Shown here: one piece after another, positions 9,208-18,347 of the stretch
Layout: each line of letters opens with the position of its first letter
Position numbering within the stretch: the stretch's first letter is position 1
Assembly (NCBI RefSeq): GCF_965118895.1
Contig: NZ_CBCPJJ010000023.1
Span: forward strand, 62,001-126,000
DNA from: Rahnella inusitata_A
GTDB lineage: Bacteria > Pseudomonadota > Gammaproteobacteria > Enterobacterales > Enterobacteriaceae
Direction: 5' to 3'
Length of the DNA: 64,000 nt
Position numbers and translations under genes: made by a program
Notes under the pieces: model-generated
The model's database searches: none
Seen by the model: the letters and a program-made list of their open reading frames with translations, nothing else
What the model was told of the DNA's origin: nothing

Positions 9208-11369
9208 GCCTCAGTCTCCGGTTTTTCTGCCATCTCGCGCAGGGTGACAAAATCAGGTTTACCGCTGCCGAGCAACGGCAGGGCTTTGACCACGCGAATA
9301 TCACGCGGCACGGCAAGTTCCGGCAGTCCCAGTTCGCGGGCGGCTTTGCTCAGCGCATCACGACGAAGTTCTGCATCGGTAGTAAACAGTACCAGCGCTT
9401 CACCTTTGCTGCTGTCGCTGCGCGACGTCGCGGCATGCTGGCCGTCCGGGGAGGCTTTAATCGCCAGCTGTTCGACGCTTTCCAGCGACACCATTTCACC
9501 GGCCAGTTTGGCAAAACGCTTCACGCGGCCACGAATGGCGCAGAACCCTTTTTCATCCAGCGTGACGATATCGCCGGTGTCATACCAGCCCGCCTGCATT
9601 TCGCCGTCGGCATTTTCAGCCTGTGGTGTTTCGAGTACGCCCGGATTTTCGACGCGCAGATAGCCTTTCATGATGTTCGGGCCGCGCAGTTGCAGGCGCC
9701 CCCCCTCTTCAATACCCGGCACCTTAATCAGACGCGCCTCCATCCCCGGTAAGATCTTCCCGACGGTATTCACCCTGGTCGCCATCGGCACGTTGATTGC
9801 CACCACTGGCGCACATTCGGTCACGCCGTAGCCTTCAAGAATGCGGATACCAAATTTGTTCTGCCAGATTTCCTTGGTGCTTTCCGCCAGTTTCTCCGCA
9901 CCGGCCACCACGTAGCGCAACCTTGCAAAATCATAAGGATGAGCAAAGCGGGCGTAGTTGCCGAGGAAGGTCGAGGTGCCAAACAGCACGGTACAGTTCT
10001 GGTCGTACACCAGCTCCGGTACGATGCGGTAATGCAGCGGGCTTGGATACAGGAACACGCGCGCACCGGTCAGCAGCGGCGTTAACAGGCCGACGGTCAA
10101 ACCAAAGGCGTGGAACAGCGGCAGTGAGGACATGAAGCGGTCACGCGGCGTGAAATCCGCCACGGTGCGGATCTGCTCGACGTTTGCCAGCAGGCTGGCG
10201 TGTGAATGCACCACGCCTTTCGGATTGCCTTCTGATCCGGAGGTGAACAGCACCAGCGCGGCGTCGTCAGCCTTTTGCGGCAGCATCGCGCGACGCGGGA
10301 AGATCAGGTGGAACAAGATCCACAGCTTGTCTTGCGTGGTGACCGTGTCCTTTAAATCTTCCAGATACACCCAGTTGGCTTCCGGCACGTTCTCCGGCAG
10401 ATGGGTCAGTTTGCCTTTCTCAAGGAACTGGCGGGAGGTGATGATGGTTTTGATCTGCGCCGCTTTCATCGCGCTTTGCAGGCCCTTCGCCCCGGCGGTA
10501 TAGTTGAGCAGCGCCGGAATACGGTTACGCATCGACGCGCCAAACAGCGCAGCCGCCATGATCGTGGCGTTCGGCAGCAACATTCCGACGTGCTCACCTT
10601 CGCGGGTAAACCTTTGCAGGATCCGGCTCACGCCGAGGGATTTTTTCAGCAGCCCCTGATAGGTATCTTCTTTAAACGCGATATCGGCGATGCATTTTTT
10701 GCGGCGACCATAGCGCGTCTGCGCACCGAGCAGCGCTTCATACAGCGTTTCCGGCTCGCGGGTGGCCATGCGCGCCTGCATCATCACTTTATGCAGTTGC
10801 TCACCGGCCAGGATCCGGCGGTCTCGTGAGCGTGGCGCATCCGGCATCGGAATCGTCAGCGGCGGTAGCACGTTGATGGTGATTTTCGGGAACCAGCGGA
10901 TTTTAAAACTGCCGAACAGGCGGCCAAACGGAGTGTATTCCGCGCCGTCGATGCGTATAGGAATGACCGTTGCCTGAGACTTCGCCGCCACAAAGGCCGC
11001 GCCGTCGTAAATCTTCATTAATGAGCCGGTGACCGTGATACGCCCTTCAGGGAAGACCACCACCGGACGGCCCTTCTCCACTTCGCGGATCAGATGTTTG
11101 ATTGCCATCGGCTTGGTCGGATCCAGCGGCATGAAGTCCACATACGGCTTCAGCCAGCGCATAAACCAGGTATCTGTGATGTTGGAATAGACTGCAAATA
11201 CCGGTTTAACCGGCAGGAAAAGCACCAACAGCATGCCGTCAATAAATGAAACATGGTTGGGTGTCAGCAGTAAACGCGGATAATCAAATGCTGGTTTGGC
11301 CGGTGTCACCGTGACCCGGAACGCGATGCGAAACAGCCACCTGAACGCGGCGAAAAGAAAGTTATACAT
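9204..11369 (-). CDS. aas: Bifunctional acyl-ACP synthetase / lysophospholipid acyltransferase Aas
   Basis: Re-acylates lysophosphatidylethanolamine left after lipoprotein N-acylation. The N-terminal PlsC-like domain has the acyltransferase HX4D motif (NHVSFID) and the FPEGR phosphate-binding motif. The C-terminal adenylate-forming domain has LFTSGSEGNPKGV and GYGVTECAPV. The start at 11369 gives 721 residues and has an AAGGAG site 9 bases upstream; an upstream ATG at 11393 is in frame but would place that ribosome-binding site inside the gene. It is translationally coupled to lplT. Confidence 0.96.
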   Translation of the reverse strand: MYNFLFAAFRWLFRIAFRVTVTPAKPAFDYPRLLLTPNHVSFIDGMLLVLFLPVKPVFAVYSNITDTWFMRWLKPYVDFMPLDPTKPMAIKHLIREVEKGRPVVVFPEGRITVTGSLMKIYDGAAFVAAKSQATVIPIRIDGAEYTPFGRLFGSFKIRWFPKITINVLPPLTIPMPDAPRSRDRRILAGEQLHKVMMQARMATREPETLYEALLGAQTRYGRRKKCIADIAFKEDTYQGLLKKSLGVSRILQRFTREGEHVGMLLPNATIMAAALFGASMRNRIPALLNYTAGAKGLQSAMKAAQIKTIITSRQFLEKGKLTHLPENVPEANWVYLEDLKDTVTTQDKLWILFHLIFPRRAMLPQKADDAALVLFTSGSEGNPKGVVHSHASLLANVEQIRTVADFTPRDRFMSSLPLFHAFGLTVGLLTPLLTGARVFLYPSPLHYRIVPELVYDQNCTVLFGTSTFLGNYARFAHPYDFARLRYVVAGAEKLAESTKEIWQNKFGIRILEGYGVTECAPVVAINVPMATRVNTVGKILPGMEARLIKVPGIEEGGRLQLRGPNIMKGYLRVENPGVLETPQAENADGEMQAGWYDTGDIVTLDEKGFCAIRGRVKRFAKLAGEMVSLESVEQLAIKASPDGQHAATSRSDSSKGEALVLFTTDAELRRDALSKAARELGLPELAVPRDIRVVKALPLLGSGKPDFVTLREMAEKPETEA

Positions 11370-11506
11370 GTTTGCCATCTCCTTATGTGTCATCCCTGAT
11401 CCTGAAAGAAAAAGGTTGGGGAAACAGCATACTATAAGCCGCTGAATAATGACGACAGTCAGAAGTGAGTTTAGGAAGACGCTGAACGAGTTGTCAGCAT
11501 TGAGGC

Positions 11507-11600
11507 AAAAAAAAACCTACGCATCCGCGTAGGTTGGTGCAAATTTAATCGGTATCAACATGCAGAGCACGTTGATGATTCACCAATCAATACCTCTGGG
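11507..11600 (-). ncRNA. omrA: OmrA/OmrB-type small RNA
   Basis: On the minus strand the RNA would begin at 11600 with CCCAGAGGTATTGATTGGTG, the conserved 5' seed of OmrA and OmrB. It ends with an intrinsic terminator (ACCTACGC, ATCC, GCGTAGGT, then a U-run), which is also the conserved 3' end of these RNAs. Length is about 94 nt against about 88 in E. coli. The site is downstream of aas in the aas-galR interval, where E. coli carries omrA and omrB in tandem. Family role: OmpR-induced, Hfq-dependent repression of outer-membrane receptors, CsgD and OmpR. Only one copy is seen here. The middle part differs from both E. coli RNAs, so calling it omrA rather than omrB is arbitrary. Confidence 0.92.
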
Positions 11601-11643
11601 ACGTTCAATCTATCTGGTTTGTAGTAATCACAGCCAGCAGGCA

Positions 11644-11660
11644 ATCGAAACATAATTCCG
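11644..11660 (-). promoter_or_regulatory. Candidate OmpR site upstream of the OmrA-type RNA
   Basis: On the plus strand GAAACATAA (11647-11655) resembles the OmpR half-site (consensus about TTGAAACATA). It is centred roughly 50 bases upstream of the predicted RNA start, a normal activator position. A weak -10 (TAGATT) lies at about 11607-11612. Inference only. Confidence 0.45.
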
Positions 11661-11694
11661 CAAAGTGTAACCAGTGGTGAAAATGCTCCCGGTT

Positions 11695-13965
11695 TTAATC
11701 ATTTAGTGCTGATTGCGTCACTTCAACCAGGCAACTCATGGCATTAGGTCCCTGCGTTAAACGCGAAGTGCCGATATCAAGCGTAAGCACATTCGGATTC
11801 CCGGCCTGTTCCGTTTCCTGCCAGTTAGCGCCAAAGCCCGGATTAAACCACGCACCGGTGGACATCAGCACCACACCGCGCGTAATCCCGTCGTTGAACG
11901 ACACACCGGCCAGACAGCTGCCGCGCGCATTATGCACTTTGACACGATCGCCGTCGTTCAGCTGGCGGCTGGCTGCATCCTCAGGGTGCATAAACAGCGT
12001 CTCTTTTCCGGCAGTCTTGTTCGACTGCGCCAGCGGCGACTGATCGAGCTGGCTGTGTAAACGGTCTTTCGGCTGGATGGAGATCAGGTGCAGCGGCCAC
12101 TCTTTGGCCGTTTCTGCGCCCAGCCATTCGACCGGTGGCTGCCATTCAGGGTGGGGTGCGAAATCGGCATAACCGTATCCGGCGATAGTTTCCGAGAACA
12201 GTTCGATCTTACCGCTGTGCGTGCCCAGCGGGTTTGCACGCGGACTTTTGCGGAACTCCTCGAAGAACACAAAATCTTTTTCCGGCATCGGCAGCTCTAC
12301 AAAGCCGCGTTCCCAGAAGGATTCGAAATCCGGCCATTCCACGCCGGTGCCTTTTTGCGCTTCACCACACTGACGGTAAATGTGGCGCAGCCATTGATCT
12401 TCATTGCGCCCCTGCGTGAATTGCTCGCGATAACCCAGACGGTCGGCGATGTCGGCGAAGATATCAAAATCGTTACGCGCCTGATGCTGGGGTGCAATCG
12501 CCTGATGCATCGCCAGTACGAAGCGGTCACGTGAGGATCCGCCGATATCGTTACGTTCGAGCGAAGTGGTGGCAGGCAGCACGATATCCGCCATCTGCGC
12601 CGCCGGTGTCCAGACGTTATCCTGCACAATGATGGTGTCCGGCTTCTGCCAGCCTTCCACCAGACGGTTCAACTGTTGATGATGATGGAACGGGTTGCCG
12701 CCCGCCCAGTGCACCAGATGGATATCGGGATAATGCTGTGTTTCACCCTGAAACTCGTATGGCTGCCCCGGATTGAGCAGCATGTCGCTGATGCGCGCAA
12801 CCGGGATCGCCAGGCCGGAAGGATTCGGCCCCGCACTGACCGCAGGACCCGGCGTGTCATAACGCGGATTGCCGACGCTGTTCATCGAACCGTGGCCGAA
12901 CGAGAAGCCGCCGCCCGGCAGGCCGACCTGTCCGAGCATCGCCGAAATGGCAATCATCATCCAGTAAGGCTGCTCGCCGCGATGGGCGCGCTGCACGGAA
13001 TACGAACAGGTAATAAAGCTGCGCACGCCGATCAGATCATCGGCCAGACCCGCGATACGCTCCGCCGGAATGCCGGTAATGTGACTCGCCCAGTCAGGCG
13101 TTTTAGCCACACCGTCTTTCTCACCGCGCAGATAAGCGGCGAGCTGCGGATAGCCCACGCAGTGACTGGCAAGAAACGCATTGTCCTGCGCCTCTTTACG
13201 CTGAATTTCATAGGCAATCGCCATCATCAGCGCCGCATCTGTGTTAGGCCGGATCGGGATCCACTCGGCATTGAGGAATTCCGGGCAGTCATCGCGCATC
13301 GGGCTGATGTTGATGACCCGTGTGCCTTTCTTCGCCAGCTGTTCCAGCGCCGGTTTCAGGGTATGTTCCACTGCGCCGCCGGAGGCCACCTGTGAATTTT
13401 TCAGCGCCAGACCACCAAAGGCCAGCAGGATTTCAGCGTGTTCAACCACGCTCGGCCATGAGGTCACGCGGCCGGTCAGCGGCGTGAAAGTGCCGATAAC
13501 ATATGGAAGGAAAAACTGCGCCGAGCCCCAGCTGTAGTTGCCGAGCTGATCCACCCCGCCGCCGCCGGTGAAATAGAAACGGCGCACCAGCGAACGGGCA
13601 TGATGCAGGCGGCCAGCGGAAGACCAGCCGTAGGAGCCGTTGAAAATGCCGGAGGCGCCGTAACGGTCACGCACGCGGCGGTTCTCTTCAGCCACCAGAT
13701 CCAGCGCCACATCCCAGTCCACTTCGACAAAATCTTCGCGCCCCCGCAGCGAGCGATCGCTGTTTTCGCGCTTTTGCAGCCATGAACGGCGCACCGCCGG
13801 TTTGCGGATCCGTCTATCGGAATAGACCAGCGGCACAATGGAATCGAGTAAAGGCGAAGGATCGGCATCCGCAGAATAGGGTTCGCAGCGGATCAGCCGT
13901 CCGTCTTCTACGACGGCAGTGTACGCGCCCCAGTGAGCCAGTTGCGGATAGCGTTTTATGGACAT
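11695..13965 (-). CDS. Molybdopterin-dependent S/N-oxide reductase, BisC/TorZ-like
   Basis: Member of the DMSO-reductase superfamily, closest in visible sequence to biotin sulfoxide reductase BisC. It binds bis-MGD; the likely Mo ligand is the second Ser of YGWSSAG, matching WRSNG in BisC. It has no N-terminal Fe-S cysteine motif and no twin-arginine signal, so it should be cytoplasmic, like BisC and unlike TorA/DmsA. The 756 residues fit the family (about 740-780). Likely substrates are biotin sulfoxide, methionine sulfoxide or other S/N-oxides; the sequence does not decide. In E. coli this position between omrA/B and galR is empty, so the gene is an insertion or relocation. Confidence 0.85.
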   Translation of the reverse strand: MSIKRYPQLAHWGAYTAVVEDGRLIRCEPYSADADPSPLLDSIVPLVYSDRRIRKPAVRRSWLQKRENSDRSLRGREDFVEVDWDVALDLVAEENRRVRDRYGASGIFNGSYGWSSAGRLHHARSLVRRFYFTGGGGVDQLGNYSWGSAQFFLPYVIGTFTPLTGRVTSWPSVVEHAEILLAFGGLALKNSQVASGGAVEHTLKPALEQLAKKGTRVINISPMRDDCPEFLNAEWIPIRPNTDAALMMAIAYEIQRKEAQDNAFLASHCVGYPQLAAYLRGEKDGVAKTPDWASHITGIPAERIAGLADDLIGVRSFITCSYSVQRAHRGEQPYWMMIAISAMLGQVGLPGGGFSFGHGSMNSVGNPRYDTPGPAVSAGPNPSGLAIPVARISDMLLNPGQPYEFQGETQHYPDIHLVHWAGGNPFHHHQQLNRLVEGWQKPDTIIVQDNVWTPAAQMADIVLPATTSLERNDIGGSSRDRFVLAMHQAIAPQHQARNDFDIFADIADRLGYREQFTQGRNEDQWLRHIYRQCGEAQKGTGVEWPDFESFWERGFVELPMPEKDFVFFEEFRKSPRANPLGTHSGKIELFSETIAGYGYADFAPHPEWQPPVEWLGAETAKEWPLHLISIQPKDRLHSQLDQSPLAQSNKTAGKETLFMHPEDAASRQLNDGDRVKVHNARGSCLAGVSFNDGITRGVVLMSTGAWFNPGFGANWQETEQAGNPNVLTLDIGTSRLTQGPNAMSCLVEVTQSALND

Positions 13966-14180
13966 GTTTTTTTATTTTCTCAGCGCAGGTGTTTGACCTT
14001 AAAAATACCATTCACGTCGCGCTCATTTCAAAGAACAAATAATCTTAATCAATGTCATTTCCATCCTTTCCGACTGCGAATTCCGTTAAAGCCGGGGTTC
14101 TTTTGTCGTTACATCTGTCTTGCATCAAAAAGTTGCGATCGTCATCCTTGCAGCCACCTGTCTTTTCCGCAAGACTGGCG

Positions 14181-14196
14181 GTGTAAACGATTACCC
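14181..14196 (+). promoter_or_regulatory. GalR/GalS-type operator upstream of galR
   Basis: GTGTAAACGATTACCC matches the gal operator consensus GTGNAANCGNTTNCAC at nearly every fixed base and lies about 22 bases before the galR ATG. It suggests autoregulation of galR and possibly control of the divergent molybdoenzyme gene. Confidence 0.7.
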
Positions 14197-14217
14197 TCAC
14201 GGAATAGCGGAAGTGTT

Positions 14218-15225
14218 ATGGCAACGATTAAGGATGTAGCAAAACTGGCAGGCGTATCGGTTGCGACCGTTTCACGCGTGATAAATCATTCCCCGAAGGC
14301 CAGCGAAAGCTCGCGGGAAGCGGTTCAGAGCGCCATGCAACATCTGCAATATCACCCGAATGCCAATGCCCGCGCACTTGCCCAGCAGGCAACGGAAACG
14401 CTGGGGCTAATTGTCGCTGACGTCTCCGATCCGTTCTTTGGCGCGATGGTCAAAGCAGTGGAACAGGTGGCCTATGCGACTGGCAATTTCCTGCTGATCG
14501 GCAACGGCTACCACAATGTAGAAAAAGAGCGCCAGGCGATTGAGCAATTGATCCGTCACCGCTGTGCGGCGCTGGTGGTTCACGCCAAAATGCTGCCGGA
14601 AGACGAACTGACCAGCCTGATGCAGCAAATTCCGGGAATGGTGCTGATTAACCGCACGCTGCCTGGCTTCGAACAGCGCTGTATTGCGCTTGATGACCGT
14701 TACGGCTCCTGGCTGGCGACCCGCCATCTGATTCAGGCCGGGCATAAACGCATTGCCATCCTGTGCTCCAACCACGGTATTTCTGACGCCAGCGATCGTC
14801 TGCAAGGCTATATCGACGCACTGACAGAGAATAATATCCCGGTGGATGACAAACTCATTGCCTACGCCGAACCAGATGAAATCGGGGGCGAGAAAGCCAT
14901 GGCGGATTTGCTGGGGCTGGGGAAAGGATTCACGGCGGTCACCTGCTACAACGACTCCATGGCGGCGGGGGCGTTATCAGTGCTAAGCGATAACAGCATT
15001 GATGTGCCTGGCGAAATTTCGCTGATAGGTTTTGATGATGTGCTGATTTCCCGCTATTTGCGCCCGCGTCTGACCACGGTGCGCTATCCGGTCGTGGCGA
15101 TGGCGAATCAGGCGGCGCAGCTGGCGTTAGCGCTGGCAAACGGTCAGCCATTGCCGGAAACCACCCACATGTTCAGCCCGACGCTGGTTCGACGTCACTC
15201 TGTGAGCGGGCCGGCGATCAGCTAA
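14218..15225 (+). CDS. galR: Galactose operon repressor GalR
   Basis: LacI-family repressor of galactose uptake and catabolism genes, released by D-galactose. The N-terminal helix-turn-helix reads MATIKDVAKLAGVSVATVSR and is followed by a LacI hinge helix (PNANARALAQQ) and a periplasmic-binding-protein fold with LIGFDDVLISRYLRPRLTT. I placed the start at ATG 14218, which aligns with E. coli GalR; the frame is open for another 285 bases upstream but lacks family homology there. The 335 residues are near the E. coli length (343). The 3' end overlaps the convergent acetyltransferase gene by 8 bases. Confidence 0.95.
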   Translation: MATIKDVAKLAGVSVATVSRVINHSPKASESSREAVQSAMQHLQYHPNANARALAQQATETLGLIVADVSDPFFGAMVKAVEQVAYATGNFLLIGNGYHNVEKERQAIEQLIRHRCAALVVHAKMLPEDELTSLMQQIPGMVLINRTLPGFEQRCIALDDRYGSWLATRHLIQAGHKRIAILCSNHGISDASDRLQGYIDALTENNIPVDDKLIAYAEPDEIGGEKAMADLLGLGKGFTAVTCYNDSMAAGALSVLSDNSIDVPGEISLIGFDDVLISRYLRPRLTTVRYPVVAMANQAAQLALALANGQPLPETTHMFSPTLVRRHSVSGPAIS

Positions 15226-15670
15226 GAGACTTTTTGTAAACGCGGACTGTCTTATCAGGATAGTCCAGCGCATCGCCAATATAGCGCCAGCCAAAACGTT
15301 CGTAATAGCCGGTGAATTCAGCGTAAAGATAGAGTTCGGAAAAGCCGCTGCGGCGGCTGTGCTCCAGAAGAAATTCCTGCAACTGCTGCCCCAGCCCGCG
15401 TGAGCGATAATCCTTATCGACGTACAGCGCCGCCAGCCACGGCGTGAGATCCTGACGGCTTATCAAATCGCAGCGCCATAAACCCACCGTCCCTGCCAGC
15501 CGTTCGCCGTCCAGTGCGATAAAAGTCTGCGGCAGATCAGCCCCCGACAGGCTGCTTTGCACCACGCTGGCATAAAAATCGCGGCTGTTTTCGCTGCCGA
15601 ACGCCTTCCACAGCCAGTCAGTGACCTGTTCTTTACACTCAGGGCGTGCGCTGAGATTGATGATATTCAT
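15218..15670 (-). CDS. GNAT-family N-acetyltransferase
   Basis: 150-residue GNAT fold protein. The acetyl-CoA binding motif A is YRSRGLGQQL near residues 92-101, preceded by the beta-4 strand LAALYVD. The C-terminal YYERFGW motif is typical of GNATs acting on small molecules or peptides. The substrate cannot be read from sequence. It starts 5 bases after the stop codon of the GntR-family gene and could be the last gene of the beta-glucoside PTS operon. It overlaps the convergent galR 3' end. Confidence 0.85.
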   Translation of the reverse strand: MNIINLSARPECKEQVTDWLWKAFGSENSRDFYASVVQSSLSGADLPQTFIALDGERLAGTVGLWRCDLISRQDLTPWLAALYVDKDYRSRGLGQQLQEFLLEHSRRSGFSELYLYAEFTGYYERFGWRYIGDALDYPDKTVRVYKKSLS

Positions 15671-15675
15671 CGCGT

Positions 15676-16449
15676 TCAGACCATTTTACCCTGAAAAATT
15701 GGCACTGATTCAAACAGATAGCCGTCGAACTCCGGCGCATCGACGTCGGAAAGTTCCATCAGGGTATTTTTTACGTTTTCCATGTGCTGCCACATCGCCT
15801 GATAGGATCCCATCACGTCGCGGCGGCGCAGCGCGGCCAAAATATTCTGATGATCAGCCAGCCATTTCAGGCGGTATCCACGCGTGGCGATATGGCTGTG
15901 TAACTGTTTCCACAGCGGGCTGGAGTCGCGGTGCATCCAGATATTTTTCACCGAATCGAGCAGCATCTGATTTTGCGTGGCGCCGGCAATCAGCAGGTGA
16001 AACAGGCGGTCATTGTCGCCACTTTCATCGTTAGCCACGATGGCGGTTTGTTCCTGCTCCAGCGTGCGGCGCAGATTTTCGATATCAGACTTGGTCGCCA
16101 TTTTGGCGGCAAACGCGGCAATATTGCTTTCGAGTAGCTGCCGCGCCTGTAAAATCTCAAACGGGCCAATCTGCCCCTGATACATCAGTTCATCTTCGCC
16201 CTCTTCCTGCGAAGGAATGCGGATCACGTACACGCCCGAGCCTTGGCGGATATCCACCGTGCCTTCGAGCTCCAGCATCAGCAAGGCTTCGCGCACGATA
16301 GTCCGGCTGACGCCATAGGTTTCCGCCATATTGCGCTCCGGCGGCAGGCGTGACCCCACGGCGAACTGGCCTTGCTTGATTTGCTCACGCAGGTCATGCC
16401 CGATTTCCTGATACTGTTTTCTGTCCTGCGAAACCACACCTTTTTCCAC
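15676..16449 (-). CDS. GntR/FadR-family regulator, UxuR/ExuR-like
   Basis: Winged helix-turn-helix (RLPPERNMAETYGVSRTIVR) followed by an FCD ligand domain with PFEILQARQLLESNIAAFAA and a C-terminal FDGYLFESVPIF that closely resembles UxuR and ExuR of hexuronate metabolism. Here it sits in a beta-glucoside PTS operon, so its effector is probably a PTS sugar or its phosphate. The start is uncertain: a GTG at 16449 has AAGG five bases upstream and keeps the homologous region. The open frame extends to a TTG at 16527 with no good ribosome-binding site. Predicted targets are the TGG-N4-CCA palindromes at 19852-19957. Confidence 0.88.
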   Translation of the reverse strand: MEKGVVSQDRKQYQEIGHDLREQIKQGQFAVGSRLPPERNMAETYGVSRTIVREALLMLELEGTVDIRQGSGVYVIRIPSQEEGEDELMYQGQIGPFEILQARQLLESNIAAFAAKMATKSDIENLRRTLEQEQTAIVANDESGDNDRLFHLLIAGATQNQMLLDSVKNIWMHRDSSPLWKQLHSHIATRGYRLKWLADHQNILAALRRRDVMGSYQAMWQHMENVKNTLMELSDVDAPEFDGYLFESVPIFQGKMV

Positions 16450-16543
16450 ACGCTCACCTTGCTGCAAAAACGAAAATGAAAATCCAAAATAATCCGGGCT
16501 GCAGGCTGATGAACCCCAGACCTGCAACCAGAAGTATGAGGGA

Positions 16544-16861
16544 TTACTTTATCAGACTTAATGCCTGATCCAGCACTTTCGCACCATTGAGCGTTCCGTA
16601 AGCCATCATATCAATGACGTCGATCGGAATATTGTGTTCATCGGTCAGCTTTTTATTTTCCGTCAGTTTGAATCTCACCTGCGGCCCTAACAGCACCACC
16701 TGAATATCGCGACCATAGGCTTCGAGTTCATCACGCAGATTATTTTCCGGGATGGCGTAGATCTGAAATTCCAGGCCACGGGCGGCGGCTTCTTTTTCCA
16801 TTTTGGTGACCACAAGGGAAGTGGACATCCCTGCCGAACAGGCTAAAACGATACGTTTCAT
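16544..16861 (-). CDS. PTS lactose/cellobiose-type IIB subunit
   Basis: 105-residue cytoplasmic phosphocarrier of the Lac (cellobiose/lichenan) PTS family. The phosphorylated cysteine is C8 in VLACSAGMSTS. It accepts phosphate from the IIA protein encoded at 19972-20289 and passes it to sugar bound by the IIC protein at 18348-19685. It lies 14 bases after the glucosidase gene and before the regulator gene in the same operon. Confidence 0.95.
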   Translation of the reverse strand: MKRIVLACSAGMSTSLVVTKMEKEAAARGLEFQIYAIPENNLRDELEAYGRDIQVVLLGPQVRFKLTENKKLTDEHNIPIDVIDMMAYGTLNGAKVLDQALSLIK

Positions 16862-16875
16862 AGTGTTTCCTCGGG

Positions 16876-18312
16876 TTATTTATCTTCGTCATCCAGCGTC
16901 AATGACAACACGCCATTTTCACTGAGCGATTTAAACCAGCGGGATGATTTCTTTTGATGGCGATTCCGGTTGTCATCGAGATCAATTTCAATCAACCCGT
17001 AGCGATTTTTAAAGGCATTCATCGGCGAAACGTTATCGGTAAACGCCCACAGCATATATCCCTGACAATTCGCGCCGTCTTCCCGCGCTTTTAATGTCCA
17101 GTAAAGATGTTCGGCGATAAATTCAATGCGGTAATCATCCTGAATTTCACCGGTTGCATCATCGCGGAATTGACCTTCATTTTCGATGCCCATGCCGTTC
17201 TCGGCCACAAACCACGAAATATTGCCGTACTCCGATTTGATACGCATCGCCATGTCATACACCACGCGGGGATATATTTCCCAGCCGCGGGATTTATTCA
17301 TCCGGCGCCCCGGTAGCTCAAAATGCTCGTAATAATACGCCGGGTGGAAAGGCGTCTCTTTATTCCATTCGCGGGACGGCGCTTTCACACGGTGCGGGTA
17401 ATACAAGTTAATCCCCACTTCATCCACGGTATTATTGCGGATGATTGCCAGCTCCTGTTCGGAATAATCAAAATCAACGCCATGCTTTTCGAGCAAATCC
17501 AGCAATTCCTGCGGATACTCGCCTTTGATCATCGGATCTAAAAACACGCGGTTATAGAAGAGATCGTATAAATGCGCCGCCTTCTGGTCATGCGCCGCGC
17601 TTGAACGGGCGTAGGTGACTTCAGGATTTAAAATCACCCCGACGGTGCCCGTAGCGTTATAGCCTTTGCGGTAAAACAGCTCGACCACTTTGGCCGTCGC
17701 CAGCACTTTGTGGTGATTCCATTGCATCCATTTGGCGGTGTTCTGCTCGAACGGCCAGCGGATCGCATCCAGATACACGCGGGTTTGCACCACCACCGGC
17801 TCATTGAACGTAAACCAGCGGTCGACTTTATGGGCGAAGCGCTCAAACACCTTTTCGGCGTACAGCACGAACAGCTCGACGACTTTTTTCGAGCTCCAGC
17901 CGTCATATTTTTCAATCAGATAGGCCGGAAGTTCGTAGTGCTCAAGGCACAGCATCGGCACGATACCCTGGAGTTTCATCTCGTCGAGCAGCGAGTCGAT
18001 GTAAGCGGCGTACTCCTCATCGACGATGCCCAGTTCATAATCGGTGAGAAAACGCGACCAGTTGACCGACGTACGGTAATGGCTCAGCCCGCTGGCTTTC
18101 ATCAGCGCCACGTCTTCTTTATAACGGTGGATGAAATCCGTGGCTTTGGCCGGGCCGTAGCCGTTGTGCCAGACGTGACGGCTGTTTTTGTACCAGAGAT
18201 CCAGATACGAATCCTGCCCGTCTTTCTTGCCGCTCCAGCCCTCGGTCTGCCAGGCTGAAGCCGCGGCACCGAGGATAAATCCGTCAGGAATGGCGATGGA
18301 AACCTTGCTCAT
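16876..18312 (-). CDS. GH1 6-phospho-beta-glucosidase
   Basis: Glycoside hydrolase family 1 enzyme of 478 residues that should cleave the phosphorylated disaccharide or aryl-beta-glucoside brought in by the neighbouring PTS. The acid/base Glu is in RWFTFNEPVV and the nucleophile Glu in FVAENGMG; the N-terminal FILGAAASAWQTEG is the family substrate motif. ATG 18312 has an AGAGGA site and aligns with family members. An alternative ATG at 18351 overlaps the IIC stop codon (ATGA) and would add 13 residues. Encoded between IIC and IIB. Confidence 0.93.
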   Translation of the reverse strand: MSKVSIAIPDGFILGAAASAWQTEGWSGKKDGQDSYLDLWYKNSRHVWHNGYGPAKATDFIHRYKEDVALMKASGLSHYRTSVNWSRFLTDYELGIVDEEYAAYIDSLLDEMKLQGIVPMLCLEHYELPAYLIEKYDGWSSKKVVELFVLYAEKVFERFAHKVDRWFTFNEPVVVQTRVYLDAIRWPFEQNTAKWMQWNHHKVLATAKVVELFYRKGYNATGTVGVILNPEVTYARSSAAHDQKAAHLYDLFYNRVFLDPMIKGEYPQELLDLLEKHGVDFDYSEQELAIIRNNTVDEVGINLYYPHRVKAPSREWNKETPFHPAYYYEHFELPGRRMNKSRGWEIYPRVVYDMAMRIKSEYGNISWFVAENGMGIENEGQFRDDATGEIQDDYRIEFIAEHLYWTLKAREDGANCQGYMLWAFTDNVSPMNAFKNRYGLIEIDLDDNRNRHQKKSSRWFKSLSENGVLSLTLDDEDK

Positions 18313-18347
18313 AACAGTCCTCTTTAATCCGAATAATTTTGTGAGCT

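Noticed and set aside
12676..13395. 239-codon plus-strand frame inside the molybdoenzyme gene
   Set aside because: Shadow frame opposite a strongly recognised family; composition is biased to Arg/Ala/His as usual for antisense frames.
13933..14217. N-terminal extension of galR
   Set aside because: Covers the divergent promoter and the gal operator; the GalR family starts at ATG 14218.
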